A stretch of DNA of 64,000 bases from Salininema proteolyticum (GCF_042685645.1 NZ_JBHUNX010000001.1:2728001-2792000), one strand, 5' to 3'. Numbered from the stretch's first letter, positions 1 through 10,297 are shown. The notes: generated from the sequence alone by a model not told the origin. Translations and numbers: made by a program.

Positions 1-1591
1 GCTTGTTGCCCTTGCCCCACTCGTCGCGGGCGGCGCCCAGGATGGTGGCGTCGATGTCGCCGAAGGTGCGGACGTCCTCGACGGCCTTGGCGTGCTTGGC
101 CATGACCCGGGCGTGCGGCTCGGCGTTGACGGCGTAGCCCTCGTAGGGGCCGACCGCTCCGGCGATCTCGGCGCTGCGGCGGTAGGAGACGCCGGTCATG
201 AGCGCGGTGATCGCGGCGGAGAGCGAGCGGCCCTCCTCCGAGTCGTAGGCCAGGCCGGAGGCCATCAGCAGGGCGCCCAGGTTGGAGTACCCGATGCCCA
301 GCTGGCGGTACTTGCGGGTGGTGTCGCCGATCTTCTCGGTCGGGAAGTCCGCGAAGGAGATGGAGACCTCCATGGCGGTGATGACCGTTTCGACGGCCGC
401 GGCGAAGCGGTCGACGTCGAAGGAGCCGTCGTCGGCCAGGAACTTCATGAGGTTCAGGCTGGCGAGGTTGCACGACGAGTTGTCGAGCGACATGTACTCC
501 GAGCACGGGTTGGACGCGTTGATCCGGTCGGTGTTCGGGTTGGTGTGCCACGAGTTGATGACGTCGTCGTACTGGATGCCCGGGTCGGCGCACTCCCACG
601 CGGCCTTGGCCATCTTCTTGAAGACCGAGCGTGCGTCGCGGCGGCCGGCCTCGGAGCCGTCCATGCGGTTGCGCAGGGCGTAGTCAGTGCCCTCGTCGAC
701 GGCCCTCATGAACTCGTCGGAGACGCGGACCGAGTTGTTGGCGTTCTGGTACTGCACGGACACGATGTCGTCGCCGCCCAGGTCGACGTCGAATCCGGCG
801 TCGCGCAGGGCGCGGATCTTGTCCTCTTCGCGGGACTTGGTCTCGATGAACTCCTCGACGTCGGGGTGGTCCACGTCGAGGACGACCATCTTGGCCGCGC
901 GGCGGGTGGCGCCGCCGGACTTGATGGTTCCCGCCGAGGCGTCGGCGCCGCGCATGAAGCTGACCGGGCCGGAGGCATTGCCGCCGCTGGAGAGCAGCTC
1001 GTTGGAGCCGCGGATCTTGGAGAGGTTGACGCCGGCGCCGGAGCCGCCCTTGAAGATGAGGCCCTCCTCCTTGTACCAGTCGAGGATCGACTCCATGGAG
1101 TCGTCGACCGAGAGGATGAAGCAGGCCGAGACCTGCTGGGGGGCGGCGGTTCCCACGTTGAACCACACCGGCGAGTTGAAGCTGAAGTACTGGTGCAGCA
1201 GGAGCCAGGTCAGCTCTTCGGAGAAGATCTCGGCGTCCTCGTCGGAGGCGAAGTAGCCGTTCTTGCGGCCGGCCTCGTGGTAGGTGTCGACCACGCGGCT
1301 GATCAGCTGCTTGAGGCTGGACTCGCGCTGGGGCGTGCCCACGGCTCCGCGGAAGTACTTGGAGGTGACGATCTGGGCGGCGTTCTGCGACCAGAAGGAG
1401 GGGAACTCGACCCCGTCCTGCTGGAAGTTGACCGAGCCGTCGCGCCAGTTGGTCATCACGACGTCGCGCTTCTCCCATTCGACCTGGTCGTAGGGGTGTA
1501 CGCCGTCGGTCGTGAAGACGCGCCGGACTTTCAGACCCTCACCGGTGCGCTTGGCGTTCTTGCCTGCGGTGGCTTTCGCTGTCTTAGCCAT
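1..1591 (-). CDS. nrdJ: Vitamin B12-dependent (class II) ribonucleotide reductase, 3' end cut by window edge
   Basis: Reduces ribonucleotides to deoxyribonucleotides in the cytoplasm using adenosylcobalamin to make the active-site thiyl radical. The visible 530 codons start at an ATG at 1591 (MAKTAKATAG) and run off the left edge. Family marks seen are the segment GGSGAGVNLSKIRGSNE near residue 165, an upstream Cys in QQVSACFILS, and NPCSEY near residue 360, which matches the NPCGE-type active-site motif with Ser in place of Gly. The gene lies 77 bp downstream of nrdR on the same strand, so co-transcription is likely and control through the NrdR box upstream of nrdR is expected. The remaining C-terminal part, with the redox-active Cys pair, is outside the window. 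Family identity is firm; only completeness is unknown. Confidence 0.95.
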   Translation of the reverse strand, partial: MAKTAKATAGKNAKRTGEGLKVRRVFTTDGVHPYDQVEWEKRDVVMTNWRDGSVNFQQDGVEFPSFWSQNAAQIVTSKYFRGAVGTPQRESSLKQLISRVVDTYHEAGRKNGYFASDEDAEIFSEELTWLLLHQYFSFNSPVWFNVGTAAPQQVSACFILSVDDSMESILDWYKEEGLIFKGGSGAGVNLSKIRGSNELLSSGGNASGPVSFMRGADASAGTIKSGGATRRAAKMVVLDVDHPDVEEFIETKSREEDKIRALRDAGFDVDLGGDDIVSVQYQNANNSVRVSDEFMRAVDEGTDYALRNRMDGSEAGRRDARSVFKKMAKAAWECADPGIQYDDVINSWHTNPNTDRINASNPCSEYMSLDNSSCNLASLNLMKFLADDGSFDVDRFAAAVETVITAMEVSISFADFPTEKIGDTTRKYRQLGIGYSNLGALLMASGLAYDSEEGRSLSAAITALMTGVSYRRSAEIAGAVGPYEGYAVNAEPHARVMAKHAKAVEDVRTFGDIDATILGAARDEWGKGNK

Positions 1592-1668
1592 GAGACTTGG
1601 CCTCGGTCCTCTCAAACGTGGCTGGTGCAATCTGGGATTGCCCTGGGCGGGTGTTCTTTTGCTGGCTG

Positions 1669-2136
1669 TCAGGCCCCCGCGGCGGGGGCCTTCCGGGTCT
1701 CGCGCAGGTACGCGATCTCCTTCTCGAAATCCTCGATCGATGCGAACGAGCGGTAGACGCTGGCGAAGCGCAGGTAGGCCACCTCGTCCAGGTCTCTCAG
1801 CGGGGTCAGGGCCGCCAGTCCGACGTCGTGGCTGGAGACCACGGCGACTCCGCGGGAACGGATCTCGTCCTCCACGGCCTGGGCGAGTTTGGCCACGTCG
1901 TCGCTGTCGACGGGGCGGCCCTGGCAGGCCTTCATGACACCGAGGGCCACCTTGGCCCGGTCGAAGGGCTCGGTCGTCCCCGAGCGCTTGGCGACCTCCA
2001 GGATGAACTCCTCGAAGGTGTTGAAACGCTTGTCGCAATTGAGGCAGATGCGCCGGCGGCGTATCTGCTTACCGTCCTCAACGTCCCGGGAGTCCACCAC
2101 TCTGTTGTCGGGGTGGCGACAGTACGGGCATCTCAC
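1669..2136 (-). CDS. nrdR: Transcriptional repressor NrdR
   Basis: Zn-ribbon/ATP-cone repressor of ribonucleotide reductase genes. The 155-aa product begins MRCPYCRHPDNRVVDSR from a GTG at 2136 preceded by GAGGAGG with a 7-base spacer. A longer upstream reading frame exists but starts before this ribosome binding site and would add a poor N-terminus. The first zinc pair is CPYC and the second CLNC, followed by the RRRR-type basic strip and the ATP-cone around residues 49-139 (VAKRSGTTEPFDRAKV). Length matches the family's usual 150-160 aa. It is followed by nrdJ after 77 bp on the same strand. A near-consensus NrdR box at 2285-2300 in its own upstream region points to autoregulation. Confidence 0.97.
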   Translation of the reverse strand: MRCPYCRHPDNRVVDSRDVEDGKQIRRRRICLNCDKRFNTFEEFILEVAKRSGTTEPFDRAKVALGVMKACQGRPVDSDDVAKLAQAVEDEIRSRGVAVVSSHDVGLAALTPLRDLDEVAYLRFASVYRSFASIEDFEKEIAYLRETRKAPAAGA

Positions 2137-2284
2137 GGAGGTTCCTCCTCTGGCGGCGATTCGGCGCGCACCCGTCGGAGGCGGACCGGGGGCCCGGCGT
2201 TCCGGCGGGTGGGTTCTCCCCATGGATCACCCTAGGGAGCGATGGCTGGAAAACCCAACACCTAGGGAACAATAATACATCGGG

Positions 2285-2300
2285 ACACAACATCTTGTGT
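2285..2300. promoter_or_regulatory. NrdR box upstream of nrdR
   Basis: ACACAACATCTTGTGT fits the published NrdR-box consensus acaCwAtATaTwGtgt at 14 of 16 positions and is an imperfect palindrome. On the minus strand a TATTAT hexamer (2272-2277 on the + strand as ATAATA) lies 17 bp downstream of the box's 3' half. The box would therefore cover the -35 region of a promoter reading into nrdR-nrdJ. These operators often come in pairs about three helical turns apart; I see no convincing second copy, only a repeated CCTAGGGA at 2231 and 2261. Confidence 0.7.
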
Positions 2301-2546
2301 TGAGTTTAGCGCAGAGGCCCCAGGGGAATTTTACGGAGGCGCCCTCTAGGAGACCATACGCACTCTCCGAGAATCATGCCTCGGGGGTCCGACGTGGGAG
2401 CCGATACAGGGCCCGGCCCACTCGTCCGGGGCGGCACCGCCACCCCGTCGGGGGACGCCGCGGACACGGCGGGCGAATGTCCGACACCGCACGTGCCATG
2501 GGGTACAGGAGCCCGTAATCGCGACACGCCGAGATCGCACTCATGT

Positions 2547-2575
2547 TTGACTTGAAGAAGTCAGTAGGTTACATT
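2547..2575 (+). promoter_or_regulatory. Predicted lexA promoter with overlapping inverted repeat
   Basis: TTGACT at 2547-2552 and TACATT at 2570-2575 are separated by 17 bp, a good sigma-70-type promoter 50 bp upstream of the lexA start. The -35 element is embedded in a perfect inverted repeat, TGACTT-GAAG-AAGTCA, at 2548-2563. No canonical actinobacterial SOS box (GAAC-N4-GTTC type) is visible between 2300 and 2623, so this repeat is a candidate operator. Operator identity is inference. Confidence 0.5.
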
Positions 2576-2623
2576 CGCGGAATCAGACATGCCGTCCAAT
2601 AATGTCATATACAGGAGTCAACC

Positions 2624-3280
2624 GTGGCTAACGAGACCACGACCGTTCCGGCGAAGAAGCGGAAGCTGACGCGCCGGCAGCAGCAGGTCCTCGAGTACAT
2701 CGAGGAGTTCATCAACAACCGCGGATATCCCCCCTCCGTTCGAGAGATCGGGGCCGAAGTCGGCCTCGCCTCGGCCTCCTCCGTCGCCTACCAGATGAAG
2801 CAGCTCGAGAGGAAGGGCTACCTCTCCCGTATGGCCGGGCGCCCGCGCGCCGTGGGCGTGCGCCAGCAGACTCCCGGCGGCGTCCAGACCTGCTCGCAGC
2901 ACCCGCGCCCCCGCTACGTTCCCATGGTCGGCGAGGTCGCCGCCGGGCAGCCGATCCTGGCCGAGGAGCGGGACTACGACGTGATGCCCCTGCCCACCGA
3001 GTTCGTCGGCGAGGGCGTCCACTTCCTCCTGAAGGTCAAGGGCGACAGCATGGTCGAGGCCGCCATCTGCGACGGCGACTGGGTCGTCGTACGCCAGCAG
3101 CCCGACGCCCTGAACGGCGAGGTCGTCGCGGCCATGATCGAGGGCGAGGCCACCGTGAAGACGTGGCGGCGCCACAGCGGGCAGCAGTGGCTGCTCCCCG
3201 CCAACCGGCACTACGACCCGATCGACGCGAGCAACGCCGAGATCCTCGGCCGTGTCGTCGCCGTGATGCGCAAGATCTGA
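2624..3280 (+). CDS. lexA: SOS-response repressor LexA
   Basis: Self-cleaving repressor of DNA-damage genes. The 218-aa product starts at a GTG (2624) with AGGAG 8 bp upstream. The N-terminal winged HTH is clear (LTRRQQQVLEYIEEFINN, then the recognition region ASASSVAYQMKQLERKGYL). The cleavage site is Ala-Gly in GEVAAGQPI near residue 106. The catalytic Ser lies in VKGDSMVEAAI (about residue 145) and the catalytic Lys in EATVKTWRR (about residue 182), so the protease domain is intact. It is divergent from nrdR across a 487-bp intergenic region that contains an NrdR box and a lexA promoter. Confidence 0.97.
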   Translation: MANETTTVPAKKRKLTRRQQQVLEYIEEFINNRGYPPSVREIGAEVGLASASSVAYQMKQLERKGYLSRMAGRPRAVGVRQQTPGGVQTCSQHPRPRYVPMVGEVAAGQPILAEERDYDVMPLPTEFVGEGVHFLLKVKGDSMVEAAICDGDWVVVRQQPDALNGEVVAAMIEGEATVKTWRRHSGQQWLLPANRHYDPIDASNAEILGRVVAVMRKI

Positions 3281-3743
3281 CCGCCCGCGGGGACTTCAGC
3301 ACCCGCCGGGCAGCGGAGCCCGCGAGGCACCGGCGTCCGCAGGGCCGTCGCGCCCTCAGACCGCCGCCATCAGCGGCATCTCCGCTCCGAACGTCGACTC
3401 CGGGCGACCGATAGAACGCCGTCCTCGCGATGGCAGCCGCAATGGCGCGTTCGAAGCGCCCCTACCGTCGCGCCCGCTGAGGCGGCCGAGCCGCGAGAAA
3501 GCCGGACCGCATCGGCCCGGAAACGGAGAGGCCCGACCAGAGCCTTCCACTCCGCGGCCACCGAGGTGCACAACGCGTTCGCGACGGCGTGGCGAACGCC
3601 TGTCGCCGCGCCCGACCAGAAACCGCCGTATGAGGAGGCGAAGCCTCCACACCGGACCGGTGACCGGGAATTCCGACCCGCGCCGGGCCTACACGTCCCG
3701 GCCTGTTCCGACCGAACCGGGTCAGACTCAGAACCGGACCGGG
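3281..3743. other. Intergenic region with no recognised feature
   Basis: This 463-bp GC-rich stretch lies between convergent lexA and the Tyr-Gly repeat protein. I see no ribosome-bound ORF with actinobacterial third-position bias, no tRNA cloverleaf and no strong hairpin followed by a T tract. Confidence 0.4.
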
Positions 3744-5978
3744 CTAACTCCAGTAGTCGTCCTCGTCCGGCAATCGGTCGGACCGGTCGCCACCGTAGAC
3801 GGAGCCGCCCTTGTCCGGTTCCGCGCCGGAGGGCGCTCCATACACCGAACCCTGCCCGGGAGCACCGGATCCGCTCTCGGGCCGGGGCTCGGCCGGACCC
3901 GAACCGCCGGCTCCGTATATGGAGCCGCTTCCCTTGCCGGAGCCGTACACCGAACCGGTCGGGCTCGCGCCCGCCGGACGGCCGCCGTTGTCGGCGCCGG
4001 AACCGTAAACGGACCCGCTCGGCGACGACGAGGCGGGCGACCCGTAGGTCGATCCGCCGCGGTTTCCCGGCCCCTGACCCGCTTCGCCCGGACCGGACCT
4101 CCCCGGGCTCATCGCCCCTTGGCCGTTGTTCGCGGCGCCGTAGGTCGAACCGCCCGAGCCCTGCCCGGTGTTTCCTCCCCCGGACCCGTAGGTGCTGCCC
4201 TGCGGGCGCGGAGGATTCTGAGGGCTGGGCGGCTGCGAAGCCGGGGCGCCCTGCGGACTGGGAGGGGCCTGCTTCGAGCCGTAGACCGCGCCGGCCGCCG
4301 CCCCGCGCCCCTGGTTCTCGTCCTGCTTGCCGCCGTAAGTGCTTCCCTTGGCCGGGCCGCTCGCTCCGGCTCCGTACACGGCGCCCTTGGCCCCGTCTCC
4401 TCCGGAGCCGTAGGTCGTGCCCTGTCCGGGCTTGTCAGCGCCCGCACCGTAGGTCGTGCCCGAGGCGGAATCGCCGTCTCCTCCGCCGTAAGTCTTTCCC
4501 CCGGGCTGCCCGGCGCCGTACACCTGCCCCGATCCGGCCGGCCCCGCTCCCTTGCCGGCACCGTAGACGCTTCCCGCCTCACCGGCACCCTTGTCGGCCC
4601 CGTACACCTTGCCGGAAGGGCCCCCGTCGCCGTCGTCCGCGGCCGAGGCGGCTCCCGCCGCCGCACTGCCGGCGGCACCGCCTGCCGGACCGCTTCCGTA
4701 GACGTTCCCGGCGCCGGCCTTCTTGGCGACCCTCCCCAGGTCCTCGTCGGGCGCGCCGGAGTCCACGCCGATCTTCACCATGTCTCCGTCGTCGTCGGTG
4801 AAGAAGCCGTCCGTCGACGCGTCGGCGTCGGCGGGGTCCTCCTCCCCCGCATCGTCACCGGCCCCGCCTTTTCCCTTGCGGCGGCGGCCCCCCTTCGCGG
4901 TCATCTCACCGCGGCGGTACTTGCGCATGTAGAAGATGCCGACGCCCATGAGGATCGCGCCCACCAGGGCGATCACGACGAGGGCCTTGACGATGCCGCT
5001 GGGGCCGAGGTTGTCGAGGATCCAGTCGAGCATGCTGCCGCCCTCTTCGGACTCCGAGGCGGCCCCGTCCTTCTTCTCGTCGCCCTCTTTCTCCTTCTCC
5101 GCCGCGGGGATCTCCGCCGCTTCGTAGGCGTTCACCGTGGAGGCCGCCTGGCCTCCCTGCGTCAGGGTCGCGAACTCGCCCTCGCCCTGGTAGGTGATGC
5201 CGCTTCCGCCGGATCCGTCGTCCAGTTCGGTCACTCCGGGCTCGGACTCCCCGACGGCGTCCCAGTCGGAGGGGTCGACCTTGTACTCGAAGGCCTTGGA
5301 GGCGCTACGAAAAACGACCTTCTCGCCCTTGGGGTCGAAGGCCGCCGCGTTGATCTGGGCCGACTCGGGAAGCGTCACCGAGCCGACCGCGTCCAAGGGG
5401 GTCTGCTGCTCTTGGTAGTCGTCGTCCGTGCCGTAGACGTCGAGGGTCTCGCCCTCGGAGACGAAGAAATAGGCCTCGCCGTCGGGCGTCACCGTGGCCG
5501 CGTCGAACTCCTCGACGTCCGAGGGGAACGCGAAGCGGAAGATCTGGAACTCGCCCGTGGCCGGGTCCATCGACGTCATGGCCACCTGGTCGCCGGGCCG
5601 CTGCTCCCCGGGGATGAACCCGGTGTCGGCCAACCAGACGCGTCCCTGCGAGTCGGTCGACAGCCCCGTCGGAACGTAGGGCGTGTGCGTGATCTGCACC
5701 GAGGTCTGTTCATGGACGTTGCAGTCCGAGCCGACGCGGAAGAACTGCGTCCCGCCGAAGTGGGCCTGGTCGTCCCCCGCCGGAACGACCCACCAGCCGT
5801 CGTCGGCGGCGGCGAGCGCCACCGAGTTGTTCAGGCGGATGTCGTTCAGAGTGCACGCCGTCTCTCCACTGCCCTCTTGCGCCTGGGCGGTCGCCGGGAG
5901 CAGGGGGGCGGCCAGTCCCGCAGCGGCCGCCAGCGCAACGGCGATTACGTTTCGAATGGATGAGTGCAGTGGACGCAT
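3744..5978 (-). CDS. Exported, single-span membrane protein with a Tyr-Gly repeat cytoplasmic tail
   Basis: No named family recognised. The start chosen is the ATG at 5978 (MRPLHSSIRN), because it opens directly into a signal peptide (residues about 1-33, ending ATAQAQ); a longer in-frame extension lacks sense. Residues about 35-290 form an extracellular domain with beta-propeller-like phrases (VPTGLSTDSQGRVWLADTGF, AATVTPDGEAYFF, INAAAFDPKGEKVVFRS). An acidic linker follows, then one membrane span near residues 323-348 and a basic stop-transfer (RKYRRG). The remaining tail of about 395 residues is low-complexity Gly/Ala/Ser/Pro with 18 copies of a [STVKAQN]-[VTI]-Y-G-[ASG] motif from about residue 425 to 735. 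The propeller reading is inference from the blade-like repeats. Expected topology is outside propeller, inside tail. Confidence 0.75.
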   Translation of the reverse strand: MRPLHSSIRNVIAVALAAAAGLAAPLLPATAQAQEGSGETACTLNDIRLNNSVALAAADDGWWVVPAGDDQAHFGGTQFFRVGSDCNVHEQTSVQITHTPYVPTGLSTDSQGRVWLADTGFIPGEQRPGDQVAMTSMDPATGEFQIFRFAFPSDVEEFDAATVTPDGEAYFFVSEGETLDVYGTDDDYQEQQTPLDAVGSVTLPESAQINAAAFDPKGEKVVFRSASKAFEYKVDPSDWDAVGESEPGVTELDDGSGGSGITYQGEGEFATLTQGGQAASTVNAYEAAEIPAAEKEKEGDEKKDGAASESEEGGSMLDWILDNLGPSGIVKALVVIALVGAILMGVGIFYMRKYRRGEMTAKGGRRRKGKGGAGDDAGEEDPADADASTDGFFTDDDGDMVKIGVDSGAPDEDLGRVAKKAGAGNVYGSGPAGGAAGSAAAGAASAADDGDGGPSGKVYGADKGAGEAGSVYGAGKGAGPAGSGQVYGAGQPGGKTYGGGDGDSASGTTYGAGADKPGQGTTYGSGGDGAKGAVYGAGASGPAKGSTYGGKQDENQGRGAAAGAVYGSKQAPPSPQGAPASQPPSPQNPPRPQGSTYGSGGGNTGQGSGGSTYGAANNGQGAMSPGRSGPGEAGQGPGNRGGSTYGSPASSSPSGSVYGSGADNGGRPAGASPTGSVYGSGKGSGSIYGAGGSGPAEPRPESGSGAPGQGSVYGAPSGAEPDKGGSVYGGDRSDRLPDEDDYWS

Positions 5979-6311
5979 TCGATTAGTGTTGCAGAACACC
6001 TGGTGGCCCCAAGAGCAGACCCCCGCGACAGTTGACAAATAACACTGATCCGCGGAGACGCGAAGAGCGCCTTCCACCGGGCGTTTCCCGTTCTGAGAAA
6101 TTATCTCGCGAATTTTCAACGGGCGCTTCACCTCGTGCGTATCCCTCGAACGGGCCATCCCCACAGGTACGGACATCGAAGGGTCTTAGTCCGAATGTCC
6201 GGACTTCACCCCTGTTGTTACACGAAGGGCGTGCGCCCGCCGTACTGTTCGGAGGACACACGCCCATTCGCTGTGCGTATGCGTTTCATTGCTTCACGTC
6301 GTCATCGCGTC
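5979..6311. other. Intergenic region with no recognised gene
   Basis: This 333-bp stretch lies upstream of the Tyr-Gly repeat gene and downstream of hflX. It must hold the promoter of the former, but I cannot point to a confident -35/-10 pair. No RNA gene or repeat is evident. Confidence 0.35.
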
Positions 6312-7739
6312 CTATTCGTCCGCCGGCCGGGCCCCGCCGTCGCCGTTCAGGAACGGCGCGAGCTCATTGGCCAGCGCTCCGCCCACCCGGGCCTGCACGT
6401 GCGTGCCCTCAGGAAGGTGCTCGACCTCGAGGATCTCCCCGTGCTCCCGAATCCGGGAGACGAGATCGCCCCGCGTGTAGGGGACGACGGCGTCGACGGT
6501 GACGCTGGGCCTGGGAAGCTCCGCGTCGATGCGCTCCTTGAGCTTGTCGATGCCCTCGCCCGTGTGCGCCGAGACGAACTCGGCCTGGGGCCAGTCCGAC
6601 CGCAGCCGCATCATGTCGTCAGGGTCGGACGAGTCGATCTTGTTGACCACCACGATCTCGGGAATGTCGTCGGCGCCGACCTCGGCGAGCACGGTGCGGA
6701 CGGCTTCGGCCTGGCCCAGCGGGTCGGGGTGGGAGCCGTCGACGACGTGCAGGACCAGGTCGGACTCGGCGACCTCCTCCAGAGTGGAGCGGAACGCCTC
6801 GACCAGCTGGTGGGGCAGGTGCCGGACGAACCCGACGGTGTCGGAGACCGTGTACTGGCGGCCCTCGTCGGTCTCGGTGCGCCGCGTCGACGTGTCGAGC
6901 GTGGCGAACAGGGCGTCCTGCACCAGGATCCCCGCACCGGTCAGCCGGTTCAGCAGGCTGGACTTGCCGGCGTTGGTGTACCCGGCGATGGCCACTGAGG
7001 GGACCTCGTTCTTGGCGCGCGATTCGCGCTTGGTCGCACGGGTGATCTCCAGCTTGGCCAGTTCCTTGCGGAGCTTGGCGATCCGCGCCCGGATGTGGCG
7101 GCGGTCGGTCTCCAGCTTCGTCTCACCGGGACCGCGCAGTCCGACGCCGCCGTTGGCTCCGCCGGCCTGCCGGCTCATGGCCTCGCCCCAGCCGCGCAGG
7201 CGCGGGATGAGGTACTGCAGCTGAGCCAGTTCGACCTGCGCCTTGCCCTCGGCGGACTTGGCGTGCTGGGCGAAGATGTCCAAGATGAGGGCCGTACGGT
7301 CGACGACCTTCACGTTCACGGCCTTCTCCAGGGCGATCAGCTGCCCGGGGGTGAGCTCTCCGTCGCAGATGACCGTGTCGGCGCCGGTGGCCTCCACGAC
7401 GTCCTTGACCTGCCGCACCTTGCCGGAGCCGATGAAGGTGCCGGAGTCGGGCTTGTAGCGGCGCTGCAGGAGGCCGTCCATGACCTGCGACCCGGCCGTC
7501 TCGGCGAGCGCGGCCAGCTCGGTCATGGAGTTCTCGGCGTCGGCCAGGGTACCCCGGGTCCACACGCCCACCAGGACCACCTGTTCCAGCCTCAGGCGGC
7601 GGTACTCGGCGTCGGTGACGTCCTCCAGCTCGGTGGACGCGATGCCTCCCACTCGGCGCAGAGCCTGGCGGGCCTCGAGGTCGAGGTCGCCTGTGGTGGG
7701 GTCGTACTCGGGCCCGTAATCCACGTCTGAAATATTCAT
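6312..7739 (-). CDS. hflX: Ribosome-associated GTPase HflX
   Basis: GTPase that binds and splits stalled or stressed ribosomes. The 475-aa protein starts at ATG 7739 with a good GAGGTG ribosome binding site. The HflX N-terminal domain occupies roughly residues 60-230 and includes SGTFIGSGKVRQV and the GGVGLRGPGETKLETDRR linker. The G domain follows, with G1 GYTNAGKSSLLNRL, G3 DTVGFVRHLPHQLVEAFRST and G4 NKID. Length and motif order are normal for the family. It sits between the repeat-tail protein and a divergent malic enzyme gene, in the neighbourhood of dapF as in many actinobacteria. Confidence 0.96.
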   Translation of the reverse strand: MNISDVDYGPEYDPTTGDLDLEARQALRRVGGIASTELEDVTDAEYRRLRLEQVVLVGVWTRGTLADAENSMTELAALAETAGSQVMDGLLQRRYKPDSGTFIGSGKVRQVKDVVEATGADTVICDGELTPGQLIALEKAVNVKVVDRTALILDIFAQHAKSAEGKAQVELAQLQYLIPRLRGWGEAMSRQAGGANGGVGLRGPGETKLETDRRHIRARIAKLRKELAKLEITRATKRESRAKNEVPSVAIAGYTNAGKSSLLNRLTGAGILVQDALFATLDTSTRRTETDEGRQYTVSDTVGFVRHLPHQLVEAFRSTLEEVAESDLVLHVVDGSHPDPLGQAEAVRTVLAEVGADDIPEIVVVNKIDSSDPDDMMRLRSDWPQAEFVSAHTGEGIDKLKERIDAELPRPSVTVDAVVPYTRGDLVSRIREHGEILEVEHLPEGTHVQARVGGALANELAPFLNGDGGARPADE

Positions 7740-7993
7740 GTCACCTCTTATTATCCTGGCGTGTCCACGCCGTCACAACTCTTGGCGGCATGCTGCGCCA
7801 AGCTTGTCATGTTTGCCACGGGTTGGCGAATTCTTTTAGAGGAAACCACAACGGTCATCCCACTCTGACCTGGCCTTACGGGGCGTGTCGCATCACGCTC
7901 CCGACCCGGTGAGCGCGCGCTCACCGGACGGTGGTGGCAGAATTAAATCCTGTTCACAAGACCAGCACATCGACGTGGTTACCGAGGAGAGCA

Positions 7994-9388
<1,395 letters not shown>

Positions 9389-9399
9389 GGGAATCTCAG

Positions 9400-9436
9400 A
9401 AAAAAGGGGGGCCGGCTTGTGCCGGCCCCCTTTTTT
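9400..9436. terminator. Bidirectional intrinsic terminator between malic enzyme gene and dapF
   Basis: The perfect 10-bp stem GGGGGCCGGC/GCCGGCCCCC with loop TTGT is flanked by six A's on the left and six T's on the right. It can end both the malic enzyme transcript (+) and the dapF transcript (-), which converge here. Confidence 0.92.
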
Positions 9437-9475
9437 CTATGGTCGCGTTCCCGCGGCCTTGCGGTGCGTGTTCTC

Positions 9476-10297
9476 TCAGGCGAGGGTCGTCGTTCCCTCG
9501 GCCACGACGACGGCGGGTCCGCTCAGGAAGACCGTCTCGGGCGTGATGTCGACTTCGAGGCGTCCGCCCGGGACATCGACGGTCACGTGGCCTTCCTTGG
9601 CGTCGGCGTCGTGGCGGTTCAGCGCGACCGCGGCGACGGCCGCGACGCCGGTGCCGCAGGAGAGCGTCTCCCCCACTCCGCGTTCGTGGACGCGCATGGC
9701 GACGTGCGGGTAGTGGCCGGTCACGAACTCGACGTTGACGCCCTCGGGGAAGACCTCGGCGTCGAAGACCGGCTGGTAGTGGAGGTCCAGGTGCTGCAGG
9801 TCGTCGGACTCGGAGAGCTGGCAGACGAGGTGCGGGTTGCCCATGGAGACGGACTGGCCCGCCCAGGTGTAGTGGTCGAGCGAGGCCGAGGAGGCCTCCC
9901 CGAACTCGGCGGGGCCCATGTCGACGCGGATGTTCTCGCCGTCCAGCACGGCGGTCTTGAGTCCGGCGCGCGTGTCGACGGGGATGACGTCTCCGTCGGC
10001 CAGGCCGGTGTCGAGCAGGTAGCGCACGAAGACGCGCAGTCCGTTGCCGCACATCTCGGCGATCGATCCGTCGGCGTTGTGGTAGTCCATGAACCACTCC
10101 GCCTCCGAGCCGCTCTCGGCGGGGACCACGCGCAGCAGTCCGTCGCCGCCGATGCCGCGGCGCCGATCGCACAGCAGGGCCACGTCCTCGGGTTTCAGGC
10201 TCAGCCGGCCCTCGGTGTCGGGGACTATGACGAAGTCGTTGCCGGTCCCGTGCCCCTTGGCGAAGGGCACGCCGGTCGATGCTGCATTTCGGGTCAC
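9476..10297 (-). CDS. dapF: Diaminopimelate epimerase
   Basis: Interconverts LL- and meso-diaminopimelate for lysine and peptidoglycan synthesis in the cytoplasm. The 273-aa protein starts at a GTG (10297) behind GGGAG. The two catalytic cysteines sit in the expected motifs, MCGNGLRVF (about residue 87) and SCGTGVAAVAAV (about residue 220). GHGTGNDFVIV near the N-terminus and GNPHLV in the middle are also typical. It is divergent from the CobT-like gene with about 40 bp between starts, so the two share a promoter region. Confidence 0.97.
   Translation of the reverse strand: MTRNAASTGVPFAKGHGTGNDFVIVPDTEGRLSLKPEDVALLCDRRRGIGGDGLLRVVPAESGSEAEWFMDYHNADGSIAEMCGNGLRVFVRYLLDTGLADGDVIPVDTRAGLKTAVLDGENIRVDMGPAEFGEASSASLDHYTWAGQSVSMGNPHLVCQLSESDDLQHLDLHYQPVFDAEVFPEGVNVEFVTGHYPHVAMRVHERGVGETLSCGTGVAAVAAVALNRHDADAKEGHVTVDVPGGRLEVDITPETVFLSGPAVVVAEGTTTLA

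Noticed and set aside
92..1756. Long + strand ORF (554 codons)
   Set aside because: It is antisense to nrdJ and nrdR, both of which carry clear catalytic or metal-binding motifs.
2300..2623. Canonical SOS box upstream of lexA
   Set aside because: I searched by eye for GAAC-N4-GTTC-type sites and found none; only the TGACTT/AAGTCA repeat is reported.
3630..5963. Long + strand ORF (777 codons)
   Set aside because: It is the antisense shadow of the Tyr-Gly repeat protein. It lacks a ribosome binding site and its composition is Arg/Gly/Val-rich as expected for an opposite-strand frame of a GC-rich gene.
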